A stretch of 16,248 nt of DNA, from positions 1 to 16,248 of the forward strand of contig JAEZHS010000245.1 in NCBI GenBank assembly GCA_023436825.1. The letters run 5' to 3'. The notes under the pieces are model-generated. The model ran no database searches and was not told the origin of the DNA. It was given only the letters and a program-made list of their open reading frames with translations. This stretch comes from Pseudomonadota bacterium (GTDB taxonomy: Bacteria; Pseudomonadota; Alphaproteobacteria; Reyranellales; Reyranellaceae). The translations under genes were made by a program, and so were the position numbers. Shown here one piece after another: positions 7,692 through 13,926 of the stretch. Each line of letters starts with the position of its first letter. Position 1 is the stretch's first letter.

Positions 7692-8431
7692 GGGCGATAG
7701 GGGAACGTCGTGCTGCCGCCACGGGTCACCGGAACGGGCTTGCCGTAGTCGCGCTGCAGGCCGAGCTGCTCGAAGTAGTCCTTGAAGCGCGGCATGAACG
7801 GGTTGCGGTTGCGCTCCTCGAAGTAGGGCAGCAACGGCTCGAACCAGTCGAAGATCCGGCGCAGCTCCTTCACCGGCTCTTCGGAGACGTCGACCCGCAG
7901 GTCGCAGCGCGGGACGATCTGCTCGCCGAAGCTCAGGATCGCAGCGGAGGTCTGGCCGATCGTCTCGCCGCCGGCGTCGCGACCGGCTTCGACGGCGCGC
8001 ATCAGGCGAGCTTCCAGGATGTCGGACTCCTTCTCATGGAAGGCTTCGGCGATGGCCTCGACGACCTGCGGGCCGGCCACCACGTTGCCCATGGCGACGA
8101 AGTTCTCGCCGTGGATATGGCCCGCCCACGGCCCGTTGGCGTCGCCGGTGAAGGCGGCAGACCGGCCGTCGGCATCGACGATGCCGATCTGGCGCTTGCC
8201 CGGCCAGTCGTCGCTCGACGTGACCTCTGCGATGACCCCACGCGGGCTGTAGCCCTGCTCGAGCAATTTCAGCGCAAACACGCCCAGCCGCGGCTCGGCG
8301 ATGGCCTGCATGCCGACGGCACCGGCATGCGAGGCGAAGGAGCAGCGTTGGCCGATGGCCGGCGAGCTGGTGGCCAGGGCGATGCCGCGATGGCCGGTGC
8401 GCGTGCATCGACCGACGATAGTGAACGTCAT
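7688..8431 (-). CDS. DUF1028 family protein, probable Ntn-type hydrolase
   Basis: The 247-residue protein matches DUF1028: MTFTIVGRC at the N-terminus, SSPAIGQRCSFASHAGAVG, a QAIAEPRLG segment, QIGIVDADGRSAAFTG, WAGHIHGENFVAMGNVVAGP and the acidic helix that follows. From memory, and unchecked here, a solved member has an N-terminal-nucleophile (Ntn) hydrolase fold, the fold of penicillin acylase and gamma-glutamyltransferase. If so, Thr2 exposed after Met removal would be the nucleophile. The start at 8431 fits this and is preceded by AGGA about 8 bases upstream. A longer frame to 8491 would bury the Thr under 20 residues and is rejected. DUF1028 genes often sit beside peptide/amine transporters and amidohydrolases, as here. 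A role in cutting an amide bond of the imported compound is inference. Confidence 0.85.
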   Translation of the reverse strand: MTFTIVGRCTRTGHRGIALATSSPAIGQRCSFASHAGAVGMQAIAEPRLGVFALKLLEQGYSPRGVIAEVTSSDDWPGKRQIGIVDADGRSAAFTGDANGPWAGHIHGENFVAMGNVVAGPQVVEAIAEAFHEKESDILEARLMRAVEAGRDAGGETIGQTSAAILSFGEQIVPRCDLRVDVSEEPVKELRRIFDWFEPLLPYFEERNRNPFMPRFKDYFEQLGLQRDYGKPVPVTRGGSTTFPYRP

Positions 8432-8445
8432 GGTGTTTTCCTGGT

Positions 8446-9528
8446 CTATGGTTGGTTTCCCGGCAGCGCGAGCGCGTCCGCATCGCGCCATCCAAACTCG
8501 ATCGTGTCGCCGGCGCCGACTTCGGACAGGCCGGGACTGTCGATGGTGAGCGTCGTCCCGCCGGCCTCGAGCGCGAGCCGCGTCAGCGAGCCCAGGAAGG
8601 AGCGTGATCGCACGACGCCGCGACCGCGCGCGCAGCCCGCCGGGATCGACTGCCCGATGAGGATGGCTTCGGGCCGCACCGCGACCATGATGGCGCTGCC
8701 GGCCGCCGCGGCGTCGGCGCGTACCGTGAACTCGCCGACCGCGCTCAAGACCCTGAGCCCCGACGGCGTCGATGCCACGACGTGCGCCGGCAGGAGGTTG
8801 GTCTCGCCCACGAAGTCGGCCACGTAGGCGCTGACCGGGCGACGGTAGATCTCCTCCGGCGTGCCGATCTGGGCGACGCGGCCTTTCTCCATGACAACGA
8901 TGACATCGGAGAGGTTCATCGCCTCTTCCTGGTCGTGGGTGACATAGATGAAGGTGATGCCGACATCGCGCTGCAGCGCCTTGAGTTCGGTCTGCATGCG
9001 CTTGCGCATCTTGAGGTCGAGCGCGCCCAGCGGCTCGTCGAGCAGCAGGACTCGCGGGCGGGTCACCAGCGCGCGCGCCAGGGCGACGCGTTGCTGCTGG
9101 CCGCCCGAGAGCTGGCGTGGGTACTTGCCGGCCTGGTCGGCGAGGCCGAGCGTGCCCAGCATGGCCTCGACGCGGCTCGCGATCTCCGGCTTGGCGAGGC
9201 CATCCATCCTGAGGCCGAAGGCGACGTTGCGGGCCACCGTCATGTGCGGGAACAGCGCATAGCTCTGGAACACCATGCGGGTATGCCGCGTCGTCTCGTC
9301 CCGGCCGACCGGCTAGCCGGTCACCAGCACCTCGCCGTCATCGGCCAGCTAGAACGCGCCGATGATGCGCAAGGTCGTGGTCTTGCCGCAGCCCGACGGG
9401 CCGAGCAGCGTCACGAATTGCCCGCGCGCGACATCGAGGTCGACACCGGCCACGGCCTCGAAGCGGCCAAAGCGCTTGACCACGCCTCGAAGTCGGACGT
9501 CAGGTTGTTCGTTGCTGCCCGGCATCAT
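8446..9528 (-). pseudogene. polyamine-type ABC transporter ATPase (PotA-like), interrupted by two in-frame TAG codons
   Basis: Read from the ATG at 9528 the frame gives an N-terminus with a perfect Walker A (GPSGCGKTT, residues 43-51), then a TAG at codon 60 (plus-strand 9349-9351) and a second TAG at codon 72 (9313-9315). After these the same frame continues through the Q-loop ([13 protein letters not shown]), the signature LSGGQQQR, Walker B (LLLDEP) and H-loop (THDQEEAM), then a TOBE-like C-terminal region, to TAG at 8446. Ignoring the stops the product is about 360 residues, normal for PotA. There is no frameshift. The start has TGAGG overlapping the potD-type stop. An internal ATG at 9276 could only give an ATPase without Walker A, and no ribosome binding site precedes it. 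The gene is either recently inactivated or carries sequence errors; both positions would need only one or two substitutions to restore a sense codon. Confidence 0.85.
9307..9322. repeat. 16-bp perfect palindrome spanning the second TAG
   Basis: GACCGGCTAGCCGGTC is identical to its reverse complement over 16 bases. Its central CTAG creates the second premature stop of the ATPase gene. The tetranucleotide CTAG is generally under-represented in bacterial genomes, and the first premature stop is also within a CTAG 36 bases away. I see no matching copy elsewhere in the window. Confidence 0.6.
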
Positions 9529-9535
9529 GCGCGCC

Positions 9536-10636
9536 TCAGGCCGCCTTCACTTCGTTCCAGATCTCGTTCCAGCGCGACTTGTCCTTGGGGATGTCCTTGA
9601 AGGTGAGGCGCGAGACGTTCTTGGGATCGATGCCGAGATCCTTGACCAGTTCCGGCTCGAGACGGTCGACGGCGGCCTTCGACGCCGGCGCATAGCGCGT
9701 GGTGCGGGCCATGAACTCGCCGTACTCGGGGCTCAGCGTGAAGTTGGCGTAGTCCTGCACCAGCTTGAGCTTCTGGGTGCCCTTGACCGGCGTGATCGCC
9801 TCGCTCCAGCCGATGGCGCCTTCCTTGGGCCACACCCAGCCGGCATCGACGCCCGCCTTGCGCAGCGGCGCGATCACGGCGAGGAACGTCCAGGCGGCGA
9901 CAACCTCGCCCGAGGCCAGCATGTTCTGCACGTCGGCGACGTTCTTCCAGTAGGCGCGCAGCAGCGGCTTCTGGGAGATCAGCAGCTTCTTGACCTCCTG
10001 CAGCTCCTTCTCCTCCATGGCGTAGGGCTGCTTGATTCCGAGCTTGAGCGCGCCGACGCCCAGCGAATCCTCCGGCTCATCGCGCATCGCGAGGCGACCC
10101 TTCCACTTGGGATCGAACAGGACGTCGAGCGAATCGACGTCACCCGTCACCTTGCGGTTGAAGGCGATGGCGTTGGCGCCCCAGACGAAGGGCACGCCGT
10201 ACAGCTTGCCGTCGACCGTCCATTGCGGCTGGTTCTGGAACTCGGTGAAGAGCGTCTTGGTATTGGTCAGGCTCGCCCGATCGATCGGGTCGATCAGGCC
10301 GGCCTTGGCCGCCGGCGCGATGTAGTTCTGGACCGGCACGATCATGTCGTAGAGCTTGGTGCCGCCGCCGCGCAGCTTGGCCATCATCTCGTCGGAGCTG
10401 CTGTAGAACGTCGGCTTGAGGTCGATGCCGACCTTCTTCTTGGCGTCCTCGACGAACGGCCCCTCGCCCCAGGTCGACCAGGTGAAGTAGTTGAGCAGGC
10501 GCTCCTGGGCGACGGCGCGGCCGGCGGTGCCGGCCATCGCCGAGGCGCCGAGGCCGGCGGCGCCCAGGGCGCGCAGCACGCCGCGCCGCGACATGCCGGC
10601 GGGCAAGAGCAGATTGAGGTCGAGTTTCTCGGTCAT
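9536..10636 (-). CDS. PotD-like substrate-binding protein of ABC transporter, Tat-exported
   Basis: The 366-residue protein is a periplasmic binding protein of the spermidine/putrescine type. The N-terminus carries a twin-arginine signal, [14 protein letters not shown] (Arg17-Arg18), with cleavage expected after AVA at residue 43. Tat export implies folding in the cytoplasm first. The mature part begins [13 protein letters not shown], the aromatic segment that in PotD lines the ligand pocket, and contains [26 protein letters not shown] and the acidic DEPEDSLG stretch, all in the family order. Binding residues are not conserved well enough to claim a polyamine ligand, so the substrate is open. 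I choose ATG 10636: AGGAG lies 7 bases upstream, whereas the GTG at 10639 would only add one residue. It is 28 bases after the PotC-like gene and 7 bases before the ATPase gene. Confidence 0.92.
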   Translation of the reverse strand: MTEKLDLNLLLPAGMSRRGVLRALGAAGLGASAMAGTAGRAVAQERLLNYFTWSTWGEGPFVEDAKKKVGIDLKPTFYSSSDEMMAKLRGGGTKLYDMIVPVQNYIAPAAKAGLIDPIDRASLTNTKTLFTEFQNQPQWTVDGKLYGVPFVWGANAIAFNRKVTGDVDSLDVLFDPKWKGRLAMRDEPEDSLGVGALKLGIKQPYAMEEKELQEVKKLLISQKPLLRAYWKNVADVQNMLASGEVVAAWTFLAVIAPLRKAGVDAGWVWPKEGAIGWSEAITPVKGTQKLKLVQDYANFTLSPEYGEFMARTTRYAPASKAAVDRLEPELVKDLGIDPKNVSRLTFKDIPKDKSRWNEIWNEVKAA

Positions 10637-10664
10637 CACGGTTCTCCTGACGTGTCGAAGTGGC

Positions 10665-11471
10665 TCACTGTCTTGAAGCGGCGGTCATTCTCGCGCGCCG
10701 TATTGCGATTTCGGCGATCACCGCCATCACGCAGCTCACGACGATGGTGAGTGTCGCGATCGCGTTGATCTCGGGCGTGATGCCGAAGCGCAGCATCGAC
10801 CAGATCAGCATGGGCAGCGTGTTCTCGGTGCCGGTCGTGAAGAAGGTCACGACGACCTCGTCGAACGACAACGTGAAGGAGATCAGCGCGGCAGCCAGGA
10901 TCGCCGGCGCCAGCAGCGGCAACGTGATCTCCAGGAAGATCGTGAGCGTGCCGGCACCCAGGTCGCGCGCCGCCTCCTCGACCGAGGGGTCGAAGCCGAC
11001 CAGGCGCGCCGAAATGATGAGGAAGACGTAGGGGAAGGCGACGATCGAGTGACCGACGATGACGGTGACCAGCGACAGGTCGATCTGCACGACGTTGTAG
11101 AAACTCAGCAACGCGATGCCGAGGATGAGGTGAGGCACCATCATCGGCAGGCCGGCGGCGGACCGCAGCACCGTGCGCCAGCGCGCGCCGTAGCGATGGA
11201 CGCCGGTGGCCATGGCCACCCCGAGTGCGGTCGCCAGCACGACCGTGGCCGCCGCCACGATGAAGCTGTTGATCAGCGCCGAGCGGAAGGCATCGTTGCC
11301 GGCAAGGCGCCCGTACCAGTCGAAGGTGAAGCCCTGGAGGGGGAAGATGCTGATCTCGGACGTGTTGAAGGAGAACAGCACGACCAGGAACAGCGGCGCG
11401 AACAGGAATAGGATGACCAGCGCCGTCCAAGCGCCGAACAGCGGCGTGCTCGGGATGCGTCCTCTGGCCAT
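10665..11471 (-). CDS. PotC-like ABC transporter permease
   Basis: This 268-residue inner-membrane permease of the spermidine/putrescine type has about six hydrophobic segments, the first being ALVILFLFAPLFLVVLFSF. The cytoplasmic EAA loop that docks on the ATPase is clear: EEAARDLGAGTLTIFLEITL at about residues 165-184. The FDEVVVTFFTTGTENTLPML stretch near residues 203-222 is typical of PotC. The frame stays open upstream to 11993, but that part is only the other frame of the PotB-like gene. The ATG at 11471 shares one base with the PotB-like stop (TGATG), the usual coupling. It should pair with the 11471-12316 permease and the ATPase at 8446-9528. Confidence 0.93.
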   Translation of the reverse strand: MARGRIPSTPLFGAWTALVILFLFAPLFLVVLFSFNTSEISIFPLQGFTFDWYGRLAGNDAFRSALINSFIVAAATVVLATALGVAMATGVHRYGARWRTVLRSAAGLPMMVPHLILGIALLSFYNVVQIDLSLVTVIVGHSIVAFPYVFLIISARLVGFDPSVEEAARDLGAGTLTIFLEITLPLLAPAILAAALISFTLSFDEVVVTFFTTGTENTLPMLIWSMLRFGITPEINAIATLTIVVSCVMAVIAEIAIRRARMTAASRQ

Positions 11472-12316
11472 CAGGCGACTCCGGCCGGGCGGCCGGCCCG
11501 CAGCAGGGCCACGGCCACGAGCAGGATGATGGCCATGATCGCCAGCGCCATCGCCGAGCCCAGCGGATATTCGAAGGCGACGCCGAACTGTTGGGCGACG
11601 ATGCTGCCGATCAGGATGCTGCGCGTGCCGCCCAGCAGCTCGGGGGTCACGAACGAGCCCATGGCCGGGATGAAGACGAACAGACAGCCGGTCGCCACGC
11701 CGGGCAGGCTGAGCGGCAATGTGACGTGGAGGAAGGTCCGCCAGCGGCCGCCGCCGAGATCCTTGGCCGCCTCGAACAGGCTGGGGTCCAGCTTCTCCAG
11801 CACCGAGTACAGCGGCAGGATGAGATACGGCATATAGATGTGGACGAGCGCCAGGGTGACGGCGAAGTCGCTGTAGAGCAGCCAGGAGATCGGCTCGCTG
11901 GTGAGGCCCACGGCCTGCAGCGCCTGGTTGACCGCTCCCTTGGTGCCGAGGATCAGCATCCAGGCATAGGTGCGCACCAGATAGCTCGTCCAAAGCGGCA
12001 GGATGACGAGCACCAGCAAGGTCAGGCGGAACCGCCGCGTCTTGCGCGCCAGATAGTAGGCGACGGGGTAGCCGACGATCAGCGAGATGGCCGTGACAAG
12101 CAGCGAGATCTTGATCGTCCGCCAGAAGACACCGACGTACAGCGGCCGGATCAGCTTCTCGTAGTTGGCGAGCGTGAAGTCGGCGACGATCTCGTAGTCG
12201 ACGACGCGCCAGAAGCTCAGCAGCACGATGGTGACCATCGGCAGGACGAAGAAGAGGCCGACCCAGAGGCCGGGCACGCCGAGGAAGGCCGTCGCGGCGA
12301 TAGCGCGGCGTGTCAT
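11471..12316 (-). CDS. PotB-like ABC transporter permease
   Basis: This is the first of two permeases, 281 residues with roughly six transmembrane segments starting at FLGVPGLWVGLFFVLPMVTIV. The EAA loop FEAAKDLGGGRWRTFLHVTL (181-200) is intact. Family landmarks include LPLWTSYLVRTYAWM and YMPYLILPLYSVLEKLDPSL. Its ATG at 12316 lies inside the iclR stop as an ATGA overlap, so regulator and transporter are read from one transcript. The closest relatives by motif are PotB/YdcU-type permeases. The cargo is unknown and could be an amine, amide or similar small organic compound. Confidence 0.93.
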   Translation of the reverse strand: MTRRAIAATAFLGVPGLWVGLFFVLPMVTIVLLSFWRVVDYEIVADFTLANYEKLIRPLYVGVFWRTIKISLLVTAISLIVGYPVAYYLARKTRRFRLTLLVLVILPLWTSYLVRTYAWMLILGTKGAVNQALQAVGLTSEPISWLLYSDFAVTLALVHIYMPYLILPLYSVLEKLDPSLFEAAKDLGGGRWRTFLHVTLPLSLPGVATGCLFVFIPAMGSFVTPELLGGTRSILIGSIVAQQFGVAFEYPLGSAMALAIMAIILLVAVALLRAGRPAGVA

Positions 12317-13119
12317 GCTGCGGAATCGATCGTCTGGATGGATGCGCCGTCGACTGCGTCCTGGTAGCCGAGCTCGCCCGACAGCGCCGCGGCGGCCTGA
12401 CGGACCATCGCCACGAACTGCGGCAGCCGGCCGTCGGTCATGCGCAGCGACGGCGCGGAGATGACGAGGCTGTACGGGACCTTGCCGTCGGCGTCGCGCA
12501 CGGGCGCGCCGACCGAGCGGGCGCCCGGCGTGATCTCGGCATCGCTGAAGCCGTATCCCTGAAGGCGGATGCGGGCGAGTTCGCGCCGCAGCTCATCGGG
12601 AGACGTGATCGTCCTGTCCGTGAAGCGCCGCAGCGTCCCGGCCTCGACCAGGGCGTCGACGAAGGTGTCGGGCTGGAACGCCAGGATCACCTTGCCGACA
12701 CAGCCGGCGTTGAGCGGGAAGCTCTCGCCCGGGCTGATGGTGAAGCGCATCGATTGCGGGCTGTCGACGCTGGCGAGGCAAACGCCGTGATCGTCCTGCA
12801 GCACGCACAGGCTGACCGTCTCCCGGCTCTCCTCGACCAGACGCTGGAGGAACGGGCGCGCGATGGTCAGCACGTCGTTCGCGCGCTCGGCGCGGCGGCC
12901 CAGCGAAACCATGGCGGGCGCCAGCCGGAAGCTGCTGGTGCGCTCGTCCTGCCGAAGCAGGCCGCCACGGGTGAGGGTCACAAGCAGCCGGTGGACGACG
13001 CTCTTGTGCAGCCCGAGCTCGCGGGCGAGCGCGGAGGTGGACCATTCGTCCGCCCGGGCGAACGCGCGCAGCACCGTGATGGCGCGCTGAACAGACTGGA
13101 CTTCACCCGGGACCGACAT
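12313..13119 (-). CDS. IclR-family transcriptional regulator
   Basis: The 268-residue protein has the IclR plan. The N-terminal winged helix-turn-helix spans about residues 8-65, with the recognition region STSALARELGLHKSVVHRLL. The C-terminal effector-binding domain spans about residues 80-250 and includes DDHGVCLASVDSPQSMRF, PLNAGCVGKVILAF and GYGFSDAEITPGARSVGAPV. IclR proteins bind short operators as dimers or tetramers and respond to small catabolic substrates. It is the first gene of the probable operon and overlaps the PotB-like start by ATGA, so it is most likely the local regulator of uptake and hydrolysis and also regulates itself. A promoter and GTCTC/GAGAC repeats lie just upstream. 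The ATG at 13119 has no strong ribosome binding site. Confidence 0.93.
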   Translation of the reverse strand: MSVPGEVQSVQRAITVLRAFARADEWSTSALARELGLHKSVVHRLLVTLTRGGLLRQDERTSSFRLAPAMVSLGRRAERANDVLTIARPFLQRLVEESRETVSLCVLQDDHGVCLASVDSPQSMRFTISPGESFPLNAGCVGKVILAFQPDTFVDALVEAGTLRRFTDRTITSPDELRRELARIRLQGYGFSDAEITPGARSVGAPVRDADGKVPYSLVISAPSLRMTDGRLPQFVAMVRQAAAALSGELGYQDAVDGASIQTIDSAA

Positions 13120-13126
13120 TCACATT

Positions 13127-13153
13127 GTCTCACAGTAAGAGACGGCGTCTCAC
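13127..13153. promoter_or_regulatory. candidate operator upstream of iclR
   Basis: Three alternating 5-base units lie here: GTCTC (13127-13131), GAGAC (13139-13143) and GTCTC (13147-13151). They make two overlapping inverted repeats with 7- and 3-base centres, and both GTCTC units extend to GTCTCAC with a 20-bp repeat distance. The block covers the expected transcription start of the promoter at 13161-13190 and reaches to 8 bases before the start codon, a good place for repression. Assignment to the adjacent IclR protein is inference. A further GTGAGA lies at 13207-13212. Confidence 0.5.
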
Positions 13154-13160
13154 TATTGGA

Positions 13161-13190
13161 ACAGTACGAAGTCGAACGCCTCCATGTCAA
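13161..13190 (-). promoter_or_regulatory. probable promoter of the iclR-pot-hyu operon
   Basis: On the minus strand a perfect TTGACA (13185-13190) is followed after 18 bases by TACTGT (13161-13166), a mediocre -10 element. Transcription would start near 13153-13155, giving a leader of about 35 bases. This is the only good sigma70-type match in the 113-base gap between the dioxygenase and iclR. Confidence 0.45.
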
Positions 13191-13191
13191 A

Positions 13192-13206
13192 TGCATTGAT
13201 TATGCA
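13192..13206. promoter_or_regulatory. hyphenated palindrome upstream of the -35 box
   Basis: TGCAT (13192-13196) and ATGCA (13202-13206) are separated by TGATT. The site lies immediately upstream of the TTGACA element, where an activator could bind. The region is locally A+T-rich compared with its surroundings. Function is not established. Confidence 0.35.
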
Positions 13207-13232
13207 GTGAGATTCGAGGCGCGCCGGCCGGA

Positions 13233-13862
13233 TTAGCCGACGACGATATCCATCGATGTGGTGAGCGCTCCGACCTCGATGCCGGGCGCCGGCGAGAGCT
13301 TCATCTCGACCAGCGCGCGCTGCCTGGGATCGCGGATGCCGCGGAACACGCCATCGCGTTCGTTGCCAGGATCGCCCGCGACGTAGAACTGGCTGGTCAG
13401 GGTGCGTCCGGTCGAGGTCGCGACCTTGAAATGGATATGCGGAGAACGGCCGGCATAGGCGACGGGCTTCAGCGTGCGGAAGCTGTAGCGGCCATCGGTC
13501 TTGACCAGCAGACGGCCATAACCCTGGAATGCCGAATCGCGCTTATCGCGGCCGGGCTGGCGTGGATGGTCGTAGATCCCTTGCGCGTCGCATTGCCAGA
13601 TCTCGACCAGTGCGCCGTCGACCGGCTTGCCGTCGAGGTCAAGCACACGGCCTTCCAGATGCAGCACGGTGCCCATCGCCCGCGCCTGCTGGCCGCGCAC
13701 CTGGACCAGGTCGTTGTCCATGTCGGCCGGGAACGACGTCGGATAGAACGGCCCCTCCGTCTGCTGCGGCGTGGCGACCAGGCCTGCCGCGCGAGCGGGG
13801 GTGAATGGCAACAGGCTGGCGCCCGCGCCGGCGAGCAGAAGTCTGCGGGAAGGCGTCTTCAT
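13233..13862 (-). CDS. Tat-exported intradiol ring-cleavage dioxygenase
   Basis: The 209-residue protein belongs to the catechol 1,2-/protocatechuate 3,4-dioxygenase superfamily, which opens catecholic rings between the two hydroxyls using non-haem Fe(III). All four iron ligands can be placed: Tyr97 in GIYDHP, Tyr136 in KPVAYAG, and His142 and His144 in SPHIHF. The two Tyr are 39 residues apart, as in PcaH. The loop between the second Tyr and the His pair is about seven residues shorter than in PcaH. The N-terminus has a twin-arginine signal (PSRRLLLAGAGASLLPF) likely cut after ARA near residue 25, so the enzyme acts outside the cytoplasm. Its substrate is unknown; it need not be a free catechol. 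It stands alone between pnp and iclR, without other aromatic degradation genes. A weak GGTGGA precedes the ATG. Confidence 0.9.
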   Translation of the reverse strand: MKTPSRRLLLAGAGASLLPFTPARAAGLVATPQQTEGPFYPTSFPADMDNDLVQVRGQQARAMGTVLHLEGRVLDLDGKPVDGALVEIWQCDAQGIYDHPRQPGRDKRDSAFQGYGRLLVKTDGRYSFRTLKPVAYAGRSPHIHFKVATSTGRTLTSQFYVAGDPGNERDGVFRGIRDPRQRALVEMKLSPAPGIEVGALTTSMDIVVG

Positions 13863-13876
13863 GCCGCCATTCCACC

Positions 13877-13907
13877 AAACAAAAACGGCGGCGCGAAGGC
13901 CGCCGTT
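13877..13907 (-). terminator. Rho-independent terminator of pnp
   Basis: On the minus strand AACGGCGGC and GCCGCCGTT form a perfect 9-bp stem (13899-13907 with 13884-13892) around a six-base loop containing TTCG, followed directly by TTTTTGTTT (13885-13877). It begins 19 bases after the pnp stop codon. This is the best intrinsic terminator in the window. Its T-run ends 14 bases before the dioxygenase start codon. Confidence 0.88.
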
Positions 13908-13926
13908 CTCGTTACCGTTCAGTGGC

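Noticed and set aside
9313..9351. Reassignment of TAG to an amino acid
   Set aside because: TAG is the normal final stop of the ankyrin gene (2144-2146), the GST gene (3826-3828) and the ATPase gene itself (8446-8448), so genome-wide recoding is unlikely.
9362..10750. Long plus-strand open frame opposite the PotD-like gene
   Set aside because: Antisense shadow. The minus strand gives a complete binding protein with a Tat signal and a good ribosome binding site.
11472..11993. Upstream extension of the PotC-like frame
   Set aside because: This part is the alternate frame of the PotB-like gene. The permease proper starts at 11471 with a TGATG coupling and a normal first transmembrane segment.
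9536..12316. Firm assignment of the transporter as a spermidine/putrescine importer
   Set aside because: The family match is structural. The ligand-pocket residues are not clearly those of PotD, and the operon enzymes point to another substrate.
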